The position numbers were made by a program, and so were the translations under genes. Below, piece by piece: positions 50,334-64,000 of a DNA stretch of 64,000 nucleotides. The notes under the pieces are model-generated. The model had not been told where the DNA came from, made no database searches, and saw only the letters and a list, made by a program, of their open reading frames with translations. This DNA comes from Rhopalosiphum padi (lineage: Eukaryota; Arthropoda; Insecta; Hemiptera; Aphididae). The first letter of the stretch is position 1; every line of letters starts with the position of its first letter. The stretch lies in the NCBI RefSeq assembly GCF_020882245.1, contig NC_083598.1, forward strand, positions 30,665,858-30,729,857, written 5' to 3'.

Positions 50334-53300
50334 CTATACAATTATTGAGGATTTTGTCATATTTTTTTTATATTGATTAGTTTTGAAAATATATCGTAAT
50401 TACAGATACTGTTAGCAAACATTAAAATTATCGAATAGTACAGTCTTGTTGTCTGTTTAATGCGACACGCCAGTGGAGTTCTCGCTAGGATATTTGGCTG
50501 CAGTCGTTAATCGGTTGTCCGTTCGTTTTGTTTTATTGACTATATATTAATATATTTATATATATATATATATATTTATCGATATTACGTATATAATAAT
50601 ATGTCATCAGTGCGGTTGTAAACGATTACGGTTGTCGATTTTTAGTATACTATTATATTACACGATAATACAACAGTATAACGTTTACAGAGGTCGAACG
50701 TTTAACTTCCGCCCTAACGGAAGTTTGGTATTTTTGCGTTCGAATATATATATATATATATACATGTAGGTGTGTATGATAATCGCGAAGTCTGTAATAT
50801 ATACGTAAAGTTCACGGACGACAGCTCGCGAACTCGACTAGCTTTCACACAACTGCGCAGTTATTATTATTATTATAACTGTGTATTATTTTTATTTATT
50901 TTTTCGTCAAGGCGTTGTATCCGAGTTTTCGTCGCGACTATACAACACCGTAGTGTAAAATATACATGTACATATTATAATAATATATACTCTCCGTTTT
51001 AGCATCACTGCACACAAGACTGAACAGACATCGTATTTTATGACACGCGCGTAATGCGTATACGCCACCGTCGTAATCGTTGCATCGTGATCTATACATA
51101 TATATATATATATGTGTGTGTATATACGCGTGCACATGTATTCGCGATAAGTTTCACAGTATTATCTAAAGTCGTTCTCACTCGACGTGGTGGAAGACGC
51201 TATACGTATACATTTTTAATTGTGTACGCTACCGCACACGGAACAACACCGTCGAATTTCTTAACATTAATAAACTGAACGCAATTTTTGCTTTTCTCTT
51301 CTTTAAAATGCAATAGTATTATGCAACGGTATTATTGTATACCGTACGTTTTGATTCACCACGTTCATCCCCATCTTGTCCTTATTCCTTTTTGATATTA
51401 TGCATTTATAAGGATTATTTTTATTTCGGGATTTTAAAGTATGCTTTTAAAGACTATATTTGTAAATAAGTTTGTAAAGTTTAATAACTCAGAATCTACT
51501 CTTTCAAATTTCACAATGGATAGACTTATTTTTTTTTCAACCGCTTCTTTTTTACTACTATTGTCAGAGAGATGATGTTTTTGAAAACTTTGACGTATAT
51601 CTAAATAAAAATTTGAGCGAGTAATTTATCTGTTGTTAAACTTTACGAACTTATTTGAAAATAAATACATACATGTTTCAAAAATCAGAATTCAAATAAA
51701 TACATAACCGAAAGATAAATCGGCGGTGAGCGTATTCCTTGAACTACACTGTATTTACGCACGCTTTGTCATTATAATTTAAGGAAAGCCATGTCTCTGG
51801 TGAATCGTGATAATAATTTATTGTAAAATATTATTTATATGTTAGACATCTATTCTATGTATATATGTTAATGCTGTTATTATAAATAAAAGTCGTATGT
51901 TGTCTATTATTTTAAATAAATATATAAATAATGATATTTATTTTTATTTTTATTTCAGTACTATTAGAAACACTTATATTATAATTGTATTACGATGTTG
52001 ACATGTAAGATTAGCATGTTATTGTATAATATAATAATAATATAAGTGCGTATATAATTATATTTTATCTTTTTTTTATATACCTATCGTGATACATCTA
52101 TGCGTTTTGAATTTAAAATAATTTATAATTTACTCATTTCTATCGTTATTATCGTCATTATTATCGTATAGCTATAAATATGGTAGTATGGTGTCGAAGC
52201 AGTAATAAAATATTCATATTAAATGTACGTACATATGACATAACACAATAGATTATTATAATTTAAGCATAATTGAGTAAAACTGCCAAAACACGCTGAG
52301 TTAAAATATGATTTCAAACGAACACAAGTATAATATTTTGAAACACAATATATTTTGATGTATACACGAGGAATGTGCATGTAACTCGTCTATCTAAACA
52401 TTAAATCTATGTTTCGTAAATCAAAATATAATGCAATAATAATAATATGTATTTGCCCTTTTCGTATATTTCACACATTGTCTGTCGACTCATCTATAAT
52501 TAGCGAAATGTTAATTTGACATCATAATTTATTATTTTCGTTGTTCGCAGTACAATAGTCGAGCACATACAATTATTATAATGTTTCTCTCGTGTTTGCT
52601 TTTTTTTTTTTTAGTACCGAAATTATTTATTATCACTGTGTCCGCGTATTGCAATAAATGTATTATTTTAGTGTACACGCGCGTTCAAAAAGAAAAAAAC
52701 ACTGAACTTGCGAAATTCACAAAACATAAGCCATAAGGTGAATCTCAGCATTGTACGTAAACAAGTCAAAAACGTGTACAAAGTACAAACTAATTGTTGA
52801 ACGATTGTTGGTACAAAGTCGACTTGTCCTCGCTTTCAAACAATACGTACGATTGCCCCAATGTCAACATCGTGCTATATTCGTGCACAAAATGAATATT
52901 AAAGTACAATTTGTGCGGAACTCGAATTGTTTATTTCGTCAAGTATAATAGTAGTTTATAGGTGTTAGGTACACAGCTGGCTACTTCGTGTGAAGTCTGA
53001 CGTGTTCAAACAGTTTTGTACTAAACATAATTCTTATTTAAAAATAACAAAACCGTTATAATAGTATAACAATATGTCCCCGTGGAATATCAACATACCT
53101 GTATTGCGATGTACTCCTAAATCTACGTGCAAATAGGTTATTGTAGTATTATAAAGCTTAAAACACGATTACGTTATAATATTATGATTCGAACGTTATC
53201 ATTCGTATTTAAACCTGCTAAACTATAAGTCATGACTATTTCGAAGGTTATATGATATAAGTAAAATGTATTAGTTATTAAAAGTTATGCAATATTTAGA

Positions 53301-54480
53301 AAAAAAATTCAAATCTTCTAGAAGAATATTATTCAAAAGCAGTGTATTTAATTTTAATGAGCAAATTCTAGTTATAATCACGATTTTAAGAGACATATAT
53401 TGTTTTATGTTTTAAAAATCAAAAATGTATTCTTCAAGATTTTGTATTTTTAATTTTTGATATTAATAATAAAAATTTTAATAATTTGTATAGTTTACAA
53501 AATTATACATGTAAATCATTATTTATTACCTTTTCTATTACAGTGTAAGTTGTAATTATTAAAATGTATAATTATTTTTAATTTACAATATTATACATAT
53601 ATTTTATGTTTAAGGCTCAATTATTGAACATTAAATGCATCACAATAATTACGTTTAGGATTTAAATCAATAGATCGGATGTTATTAAATAAATAATGAA
53701 ATAAAAAATGTTGAACAAGAAATAATTTTAAAACTGTTTTACTATCTGTTTTAAAATCTTTTTTAATGTCAATATAAAACAAATTATTCTTAGAAAATTT
53801 CCAACGCTTAATAAATTGTAAAAGTATTAGTTTATTTTATATACAAGATTTTTCATGTAATCCCATCACTGAACTATTCTTATCTATTAAAGTTTTACGA
53901 TGAAAAATAAATAAACTCAGCCATTTATGACGTATTTACGATCTTTAAAATCATTACATGAAATCTGTACACTTTTAAATTATCATTATCGTGCAATAAG
54001 CAATCTGTAGCCAAATAAAATGAATCGAGATAGAAAAATAAGGTTAAGTACAATACCATTTTATGTGTGAAAAACAGTTGTGTGAGTAGTATAAACTTCT
54101 AAATCAACAAATATAATATAATATAATATGATATAATAAACATGACCAATCGTGTGTGTTTTATTTTCTAATTTAATAGATAATATTATTTTTTTATAGT
54201 TCTATTGCAAACTCTTGTTCACAACCAAAATAAATAAATCAATAAATAAATAACTGTTAATCAGAACAGTAAATATATTGAGGTATAATAAATAATTTCA
54301 AATCATAGCACAGATCGATGCTAAAACAAAAATGCATAAACGGTTCGCCAATACAATATTATTTTTATTTGAGCGAACATTCGTTCACGTGCAACAAAAT
54401 TGTTCTTAACGCATGTAATGCTGTAATATTATTATATGATTACTTTCACATGGCAAATTCAACTGGATAAGTAATGTGTG
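50334..54480. other. Intergenic or 5' intron, locally CpG-rich at 50440-51260
   Basis: No gene recognised. The first 800 bp are richer in CG than the surroundings and contain TA and TG microsatellite tracts; the remainder is AT-rich filler. A promoter here is possible but not shown. Confidence 0.5.
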
Positions 54481-54486
54481 TATGTA

Positions 54487-54490
<4 letters not shown>

Positions 54491-54537
<47 letters not shown>
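54491..54537. repeat. (TG)n microsatellite
   Basis: About 23 uninterrupted TG units, preceded by TATG units. Purine-pyrimidine alternation of this length can adopt Z-DNA. Confidence 0.95.
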
Positions 54538-54539
<2 letters not shown>

Positions 54540-57500
54540 TATCGTGATTTGGTTTTTTAATCGTAAGTTACATGCATAAATTCATAAATACGCAGGTACG
54601 TTTTTTTATTTTGTTTTTACTTACTTATAATATATTAGCATATTGGTGTATGACTTTATGACTTAATGATGCTATTGATAAGCCAGCCAAACGCGGTCGG
54701 CCACCCTGTAAATTATTATACACAAACAACGTCCATTCGCATTGACTTTTATGCGCCGAGAACTCTCCCCGCGGTATACGGGTAGTGTCGTAAAACCAAC
54801 GGACAGTATATATTATTAAATAATACAATACACGTGCTGCAGTAACTTATTGCCAAGGAACCCTCTCTGTATATTATATCTGTGTGTGTGTATTATAATA
54901 TTACAAAAACATATATACATACACATATATGTATGTCAGGTGTCCTATGTAAATTTATTGTTAACATTTTGGTTTTAACAAACATAAAATATACTCTCGT
55001 AGTACAACTCTGCATACACTCGCACAAATGTCCGTGGAATTCCACTGAGCTTACTATGCGCTTCGTGCGTAGAAGCACAGGGTGTGTGTGTGAAGCATTG
55101 ACACCGAATACGCTTTATAAATGTGCGATGATGGTCTATTGGTTAACCAACCGGGCGGTGAGAGGGGTGTTTTTGTGAATGTCTCTCCATCAGAATTTTT
55201 TGGACGTGTATTCGAAAACACCTTTTTTTTTGCCAAGTAAAGACACTCGATATATAAACTTAAACCCGACCTTCCTAAATATAGATCTAAGTATGCCACT
55301 CTAGCGATTGCACATATTTTCAAGAGGGCATTCAGGTATTTATTGCCTATGATGTGTGCTGTTAAGTATGATTATAATACTTATTATTAAAACTTATAAA
55401 TTTAGGGTTAATTTAAATTTAATACTATCAATATTCAATTCTATTTATATTTATGTTCGGCGGATGTAATTATGCAATGTCATGTTTTATATTTTCTTTA
55501 GTGATTGGCACAATCTATGCGGAGCCACGGGAGATACTATGACGGTTATGTGCTAAAATTTATTTTAAATATTATGCATCATACGTACCAAAAACCTAAT
55601 CATGTATAAGAATGTTACACCTATACTATTATATTATAATATACACAGTATTCTGTAATAATGTTCCGTTGCGTTCGATGTGGGATGATATTATAGTGGC
55701 ATCAATGTTCTCAAATTGTACACGCCTTTGATGCATAATTAACAGCAATATTATAATTTATAACGAACGAATAATTTAAATGACTTTTTTTTGTAGGGTC
55801 TTAATTTTATTTATTTTTTATTTTTTTTTTTTTTTTTGAGGGGGGGAATTGTCACAATCATATTAATTTATTGTTACGAAATTGAAAAAAAGACTACAGA
55901 TATAATTTTTCGTAACGTTTATTTTAGTCTTATATTTTGATTTAAATCCTTCCATTATATTTGTCAATGATAAATGTATTTTATATAATATATATATATG
56001 ACATGCAATTTTACTAACCCTTGGATAAGTTTTCTTATTTGCCCTTTTATGTACCTACGGTTATTACTATTATTATTTTTTTAAATTGCCGAAATAAACG
56101 ATTTTCTATTGTGCTTACATACTTTCATAAAGAATCACATTCAAAATTATTCTACTCAAATCATTATCTTCCATTTTTTTAATTTTGCTATATACGTTTT
56201 TTTTATTTTTTGAACAGTAGAGATAAGTTATGTCTGTTATCTATATATTCATACAATGCAATTCAAAATAAGAATTAAATTAAATGTTTGCATTCTTTTT
56301 TTCATACATACTTTCGTTAGGTTAACTTATATTATAATTTATTTTATTAAAAGTTTGATCTAGTTTTATACTAGATCGATGTCATGAATTTCAAGATGCA
56401 TTTTTACAAAATGTAAAATTTTCAACTCACTTACTAAAGTATATATATACTACATAGAACAAACGAAATATTGTATTATAATACATTGTTGTTTATTAGC
56501 CATGTTCTGTTAAAAGGAAATAAACGGTTTTTATTTTTTTTTTTTTACAACTAAATTAAGGATTTTACGTTTAGTGAAATTAAAAAAGTTAACTAATTTA
56601 TTAGAATTACCGTTTTGTTTTGTAACTCAGTAATATAATACCAAAATTAACTGTTTTAAGTACTGCTGGTACTTAATTTAATAGAATGAATAAGATTTAA
56701 CTTAAACTGTTTTATTTTTACTCCAACATAAGAACTAATTTTACATAAATTATAATTTTATATTTGTATACACATTTAAAAGGCAATAATGCCAAATCCG
56801 TTGTATGTTTTTAAAACCTACTATTACAAATACATTTAGAGACTTATATAATTTCATATTTATAAGAATGTCGGTTTATGTAAACGAAGAATAATTTATA
56901 GTATGGAAAGGCTACAAAGTTTTTCAATTAAGTACTAAGTAAAAGAAAAAAAATAATCCCGGATTTTAGTCCAATTGCAATATTATGTCAACATTATAAA
57001 ACACGTTTCACCAAGTTATTATGTTTAGGATGGTGTGATTACAAACGTACGTATAAACGATATTCTATGAACAATTTTTAACAGCTCTAATAATCTATAA
57101 TTTTCACGCTATATTATTGTTTTATAAATATAAAATAATGTATATTATACTATTCAAAATTAGGGCTCACAGGATTTAAACCCGAATCGACATTGTGGAT
57201 TCAGAGTGGGTATTGCTATGTGATGGTGCATAACACTAGTATACCGGTTGTTACCACTGTTATAGTGTAAGCAGACATAAAATACCATTATACTCACGGT
57301 ATACCGTAATACAAATATATTATATTATAACACCACTATAGTTTAATACTGTAATAACGATAATAGTATACACCGATCATACCAATACACCATCATTGTA
57401 TAAAATACTGGAGTATGATAAAATACGAGTACCTATACCATTAGAATTATTATACAATAATTAAATGTGCATAACATATGATTAGTCCATAGATTACACA

Positions 57501-58309
57501 ACAGCTTTAAAAAAACTTGCTATACGGTTTCCTACTAATACACAAATATTTTTTATCGAGTTTAAACCAAAAATCACATTATGATATTGTATATTATATT
57601 ATTTTAAATACACTTTATTCGGTATTATACAGTTGACCGCTGGAACGGTATTCGAGCAATTGCCGGTCACCGGTATACCGAAAAAAACCGTCAACTATAT
57701 TAAAAATATATAATATATCTACCAAGTTTATGGCAAGTTATCTAACATGGCTTACTCGTTAAGCCAAGTAAATGTATTTAAAAGCAGGTAGTTGTGATTT
57801 TTTTTTGACATTATTAAGTTGAATGATACATAAAAAAATGCATTTTATTAAAAGTTAAATTTTGCATTTTCTAATAAAATATAATATATTAGGCGTACAA
57901 TATTATGTCAATATCGCGTGCCTGTCTAGTGGCGTGGGTTTATAATATAGATACAATGCAATGGTATTTCTACCCACGTCTGAATATTAAAAATAAATGC
58001 TCGACGTTCGTTGAAAATACATTTTTGTGTATAAACATTAATGAAAATATCTGTTTTTTACTTTTATTTTTATCCGTTTGACAAGTAATTCCTAATTAAT
58101 CCTAATGCACATAATATTATCATCGCATCTGATTGAAATTATATTACTCCACCATTTATCTACACAAAACAAAATCGAAAACTGGTGTTCAAAATCCCGT
58201 AATCATCCCCATATCGTGCAGATCAACATCGTTTACGCTTATCTGAGTGCGGCACAGTTTTTACCACGGAACAACAAAATAAATGCGACAGAACTCAAAA
58301 CGTTCTTAC
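54538..58309. other. No gene recognised
   Basis: AT-rich sequence. A minus-strand GTAAGT donor-like site occurs at 54622-54617 after a moderately GC-rich 200 bp, making it a second candidate leader exon for DH31-R. Nothing else is supportable. Confidence 0.4.
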
Positions 58310-58420
58310 CTGAACAATATATTAATACTCGAACGGAGAACGTATCGTTTTCGCCTACTAATATTAAAACGCTCGTTATGTATCACTGTAAATTTAACAA
58401 TAAATCTGACGTGGTCAACT
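58310..58420 (-). promoter_or_regulatory. Candidate 5' untranslated exon and initiator of DH31-R
   Basis: On the minus strand a consensus donor TTCAG/GTAAGAACG ends at 58310. About 110 nt upstream is TCAGTT, matching the arthropod initiator TCAGTY, with +1 at 58420. The segment between contains no ATG in any frame, as expected for a leader. Joined to the exon at 41807 it has no in-frame upstream Met, so ATG 41806 would be the start. Purely a motif-based candidate; other leaders are equally possible. Confidence 0.2.
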
Positions 58421-61400
58421 GACGTCTGTTCTCTCGTGTTGAAGCATCAAATAATTGGGTATTTGGTCAACTACTTCAATATTATATACGTGGACCCGCG
58501 TAAGTGGCCTTTTCGGGAGAAATTTTTCATCTCCAGGTTTTTGACATACGTCTAAAAATTTCAAAATAACCCCGTGTACGCTCAGTTTATTTTCCTCACT
58601 ATTACACACCACATTTCTCTACTATCTAATCCATCATCGTTCCGTGTTCTACGCGTCCTCTACGGCGGTATCTAATCGCTTCCACTTTTTTTTTCACGCC
58701 ATAAAATTAATCTTATCCTCTACGTCGTAACAGAGGTATATTTTTTCCTCATTACAAACGACCACCCTAAATCTGCGTCGGTTTTGTTTTTGTGTTGTGT
58801 AATAACGCCGTGGAGCCGTAACACTAAAAATCTATATGCGATTTATTTTTCTCGTGAAAAGGCAACCATACTTCATTATAAAATCTTATTTATTGTATTT
58901 ACCATAAAATATTGACGTGTATTGATTTGAATAAAACAACGTTTTGTCTATATTAAACAATTTAATCCCTAATAAACATTTTCTGTAAACACTTTGCGAA
59001 AAGTCACATATTCGGGTATTCTGTTCTACTTTATGAGTTTTGCAAACGTGAAGGTGTACGTTAACGGATTATTGTTATCATTGTTTTATTTATTTGGCCG
59101 GCGACAAAGGCACACGTTTGACAGCTTTGAATTTCGACCGTATGCAGTTTAACAAATTATACATACTGCATGTACATACAACCGATGGTATTTTTGTGCC
59201 GATCGAGTAAGAGTACATTACGATTATATAACTCAATTGCAACTTTACTTCACGAAAACCTCTACTATTAAATTAAAGGATTTGGTGTGATTACACATCG
59301 CGTGAGTTGAAAGCATGATTGATCGAAACTGTAAGAGCACGTGTTTTTATCAAAGAACGAAGACTTTTAAGGCCGTGCGAGTTTTATGAACGCACGAGAC
59401 CGCAGTGTAGCAGTGAAATAAATTTGCCCTAACGCGAATAACAGACGAAATCATACATAATAATGTAATATACAGTCATATATATACACTTTAATAATGC
59501 GTTAAGTCGTGTTAAATGCACCGAATCGAGAAAAGCTTACCGCGAACGGTATACCTATCTTACACTCGGTTGTGTATAATTATACTTTTCATTCTATAAC
59601 CGCGGTTACACCTTTACTTTCGTTTATAATATTAATCGCGTTATTGGCCAATGCTTCCGCTTCTATGTGTAATAATGCCTTGATGTACACAACTTTATTG
59701 TGATTTCGTTTTGAAATATTATAATACACGTCTTTGCATACCCGCGATTAAATAAATATTTAATTGGATTATAATATATATTATATTGTACGTCATAAAC
59801 GGTCCAAAAACAATAAGGACTTTTGTAAAATATCGCTTATCCGGATTACTCGGATTTATATTTTACTCATAATTTAGATATATGTATATTAAAGCAGTTG
59901 CGCGTAACATATAATAATATGAACAGTTTTGCGAAGAGTTAATAAAATAATTCAATTATTTTTGAATTGAAAAATACGCGTCCATAAATCCAAATTGTCT
60001 GAATAATTACCAACACAGCAGTAGGTGCACTGTTCAATAATAATGTATTATACATATTATAGTAACCCGCCGCGACTTGCCTCTATCAAATAATTTGTTT
60101 TTGTACGTGTTTTATTTAATTTTTTCAAATCTATAATTTTACAGTATGTATAGGATATTTGGATGGCTAAATTTGTGAGGTTTCAATTTTACTGATCGAG
60201 AACTTCAATAATTTGAAAATAGCATGGTTATATTAGACTAGAACGAGAAACGCTCATTGGAAAATAATCGTAAGTCGAGCGTCATGAATGCGTAGTGAAT
60301 TCAAATGGATCATTTTTTCGAAGCGCAGGAATAATACTTAGATTTTAGAAACGGTTTGAACAAAATAAAAAGATGGAAAATAAAAAATTGTGCTGCAGAG
60401 TGACGGCTGATAGGCACACACCCCGTTCCTACAAACATGCAGTATATATCATTATATTATATTATATTATATATTATGTGTATACACGTGCTCGGCACTT
60501 ACATGGTTCGCACGATTTATGACGCATTTACTAGACGGTAACGTAAAATATTTAATAGACATAGGTAATAAGAGGGAAACCGGGTCCGAGACGCGTCCGC
60601 TGTCAGAATTGCCGTCAGGCTTAATACAACAGGTACGTGCAGCTATATCGCATTATTATGTGTTGGGATGCTGTATATATATATATGGCTAGGAAGCCGC
60701 CTTTGTAGTGTGTACAGAGTGATCCATAATGCTTGACGCAATGCTCTTTGTACATTTTCGTAGAAATCAACACAATGTTGTAGTTTAGAATTTATAGTAT
60801 GTTATTTACAAATACATTGAATGAACCGAATTATAGGTTATTATTATCACTATGATTTTTGAAGTGGGACCGTTTGATTTATAGAAAAGAGTAGCCTTGA
60901 CATAAAATATAAAAAAATTACCCGTGGAATAATGAGAGACTAATATAAAAATAGCTAAATTGATATTTTTTCAATAATATGATTCCACGTAAAAATTTTA
61001 TTTTTAAATTCATAAATGCCGTGAAAAACGTAAATCAGCAGCTAGACACGTTGGGTAATCCTGTACCCTTTGAATTTAACCGAAAAATGCTGTTTAGTCA
61101 AACACGCGAAATAGCACTTTCACCACCATACGGGTTTTCTCTAAGAAATATGTGATCGCCCAAGCGAATCGACGCGTAGCTGTTCTGTAATCGAAATGCG
61201 ACATAACTGAAAAGAAAAAAAAATCCAAAAAGGGCTAAACCACTCGCCATAAATTTTAATTATCTGTATAAATCGTACGCTGTTATAGTTAAATCGTAAC
61301 ATAATAATATTAGGTAAGTACGCTACGCGCGTAATATTAATCTAATATTGTGATTATTTACCGAGCACATCATGGTCGAGTTGGCCGAGGGTGGCACCAC

Positions 61401-64000
61401 GATGAGTGTGGTGGCGAAAACGCCTGATCGAGGATTTCCTATGGTCTGGAAAATTACGATTATTATGTCCGCATCGGATGATTCGGAGGCCCGAAATAAT
61501 GTCATCGAATCGGTGGCTATAAGTCCTAAATATTACGCTGATCCCAACCCATCGTTAATAATCTCTTATAACCGCACCGTATATCGAGTGTATATAAGGA
61601 TGACTTACAACGAGTGTCACGTGTGTACATAATATTATTACAGTCGGTCCCATATTATGCATATTATTATGAGACGACACGCAGACGACTTTGCTCAATA
61701 ATAAATTATTTTCCGAGCCCATAATAATGTATAATATTGGGTATATTTTTTAAGCCTCGGTTTATGTATCCGAAACGGTGTATTCGTAATCAAATGTATT
61801 GCGTCATTTTCTTACGCCTTTGTTTAACCTATTGGAAAATTAACCACGTCGTTTATAAAAACCTCCACAGACGTTACGTTATTAATCTCTTTACAATACA
61901 CGTAAAAAACCAATCAACGTGTATATAATCATAGTATTTTTTTTTTTTTTTTAATATTGTTTCTGCAATATAAAATAATATACTAATACTATATACTATA
62001 TAGCTTATCGAAGTATATTATTATTAAATTGATATCAAGTCGCCGAAGTCGGGCAATAGCGATTACATGCACAATAAGAGTATATTGTTCAACAACGCAA
62101 ATGCAATAAATTAGTTAACGTTTTAATTACTGGGAAATGGTGCAGAAGTAAATGCGGATTTGTGTTCTATTGCAATCCTTTAATTGCCAGGCTTAATGAT
62201 ACTATAATTGTTGAATAATTCAATTTATTTATCAGAAGTGAGAGTAATATTTTTCTATACGTTAACATCGGAAACGTACACCCGGTTTCGTTGTTCTCCG
62301 TCTGCTTCGCTGTGCACACAGAGAAAATTCTCCAGATATTATATATGACCCGACAGGTCTCGATGAACATAATTATTATTTTCAGGATATTAATTAACAA
62401 CTATAATATTGATCCGAGTAGTAACTATATACCTGCTACAATACGAAGATGAATATACTTTTTATTTAATAAAAAAAAAAAAAAAAAATACAATTAATTA
62501 ACAAAATAATAACTACAGTGATGTTGCCGGATTCAGGTATCGTGATTTGATTCGATATCGTTTTTAAACATTATAGTTTGTATTCTCGATATTATACTAC
62601 AAAAATAAAATATTATGTAACATATCATAATTCGTAATAACCATCCATTTAAACAAACTAAGATTCCTTATATTTTGTGTACCTAATGAATTAATTAATA
62701 AACTTTATTTTTACGAAAATAATTACAGACTGTATACAGGATAAATAAACAGTGTTATTATATTGTAATATTATAATTTTAAATATGCATTTGGAGTACG
62801 ATTAGACAACAATAGACATTTAGTAAATAATGTTTATTATCAATCGACACTATTTAAAGGGCAGCCGTATAATTGTTTTCGTTTATTATCCTATACACCG
62901 ACGTAATACTTGGGATGATTTTGGGAATAATTAATTCCATATACTATGATGGATATAGCGGAAGAATAGCTAGTGGAAAAAACAAAGTGAATACATTACC
63001 AACAAAAATGTCTGACCGTTGAGATAAAAAAATAATTCGTTTAGGAAATTTAAATTAAGGTCAATATTTTTATTGTTAAATTATATAATAAATAATAATT
63101 AAATACTTTTAATAATAAAAAATCAGGTAAATTAAATAATATAATATAAACTTAATAGTATAATACAATTATAAGTATCAATATAGTGATGAGTCATCAT
63201 ATTCACATATTCAACTCTCGTAATAGTGTTTTTATTATATTTTTAAATTTTTTTTTTTGATTTTGTATTTTGAAATTAATAAGGTTCATTTATACTATTA
63301 ATTTTTATTATGTCAGTTTCAGATATTCACAGAATTTCATTTTCTTTCTGACTAAATGCAGTTCATATATCCATGTTGTCGTGTGGTGCGAAGAAAACGT
63401 ACTAAAATATTAGCAGTCGTATTAATGTGTAAAGTTATTGTATCGGTATTATTTTAACAATTTTAAACACTTTTGTATATTTATTGGTGAAAAAACTGAA
63501 CGATAAACGAATAAAATATGTACTTCAGTGTTATAACTAGGGCTGTGAATTTAATGCACTAAAAAACATTAAAAATTGATTAATTTAAAATGTTTTCATT
63601 ATTACATATAAAATATATGTAATTTTATTTATTATGTATTGACTGAATTATCTACCTATAATAAACCTATAAAATGGTATAACTAATATCTATACCAATA
63701 TTATTTTTAAAGTAGGACTCATTATTAATTATATACATTTTATATGATTTTGTTTAATTAATTGTTGAGTGTACACTATACGCATTTTAAAACTTATTCG
63801 TCCAAATGGTATATATCTTTCACCCAAACAGACTATATTTTGGGTCGATTCATCCAAACGGTCTACGCCCCAATTTAAAATTGCCCATATATTATCCCGT
63901 ATATTAGGGTTTACTTAATAAATACATTGAAATTATATTTCACAATAATATCTTGAATAAAAATGTTTTGTTTTTTTTTTGTATATAATATTATCTAATT
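58421..64000. other. Distal flank, no gene recognised
   Basis: 58500-58860 is pyrimidine-rich on the plus strand. 60400-61700 is somewhat GC-richer. An 18-A run occurs near 62471. Short open frames (for example 61372-61632 and 59509-59703) resemble nothing I know. Confidence 0.5.

Noticed and set aside
58105..58612. Overlapping open frames of up to 105 codons on both strands
   Set aside because: Composition is explained by a local pyrimidine-rich tract; no domain, start context or splice structure supports coding.
61372..61632. Plus-strand 86-codon open frame and its antisense partner ending at a GTAAAT donor
   Set aside because: No recognisable domain. The minus-strand donor is out of phase with the DH31-R coding start if translated; it could only be an untranslated leader.
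1..64000. tRNA, rRNA, CRISPR, prokaryotic operon or endogenous viral genes
   Set aside because: None recognised by eye on either strand. A tRNAscan/Infernal and protein-database search would be needed to exclude small RNA genes.

Overview
The window looks like nuclear DNA from an AT-rich insect genome, most likely an aphid or close hemipteran relative. The evidence is short exons with GT-AG introns that read as insect neuropeptide receptors, thin gene density, TATAATATTAT-type low-complexity filler, and DNA transposons (Tigger/pogo, hAT, MULE, unclassified MITEs). Nothing looks prokaryotic or viral. The aphid assignment is inference.

Two class B (secretin-family) GPCR genes meet tail to tail at the left end. 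Gene A (+ strand) contributes only its last four exons (689-880, 1011-1254, 1334-1474, 1684-1752). They encode extracellular loop 2, TM5-TM7, helix 8 and the C-terminal tail; its 5' part lies left of the window. Gene B (- strand) has eight coding exons (41807-41716, 41644-41522, 19799-19693, 19438-19347, 18340-18214, 9118-8901, 3639-3351, 2007-1849). They splice in phase into a complete 401-residue receptor with a six-cysteine hormone-binding domain and seven TM segments. It reads as the calcitonin-like diuretic hormone (DH31) receptor. The two stop codons are only 96 bp apart, so the 3' ends must abut or overlap as antisense transcripts.

Layout: 1-688 is a gene A intron with a MITE-like inverted repeat (221-642). 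689-1752 is the gene A 3' end. 1849-41807 is gene B, about 97% intron, with introns of 21.7, 9.1 and 5.3 kb. These introns carry a Tigger-like element (4162-4745), a small hAT-like remnant (10783-10915), a Tigger-like remnant (about 10945-11760), an intact-ended hAT MITE with 8-bp target duplication (11931-12339), and a decayed MULE (12351-14205) with a recognisable transposase pseudogene. 41808-64000 has no coding sequence I can recognise. It should hold the 5' untranslated exon(s) and promoter of gene B, because the first coding exon is preceded by a strong splice acceptor. It also holds a Tigger-type MITE (49774-50331), microsatellites and several locally GC-richer patches.

Functionally, DH31 receptors signal through Gs/cAMP in Malpighian tubules, gut and neurons. 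Gene A belongs to the same broad calcitonin/PTH-like branch but has a different exon structure and a long third intracellular loop, so the pair are old paralogues rather than a fresh duplication.
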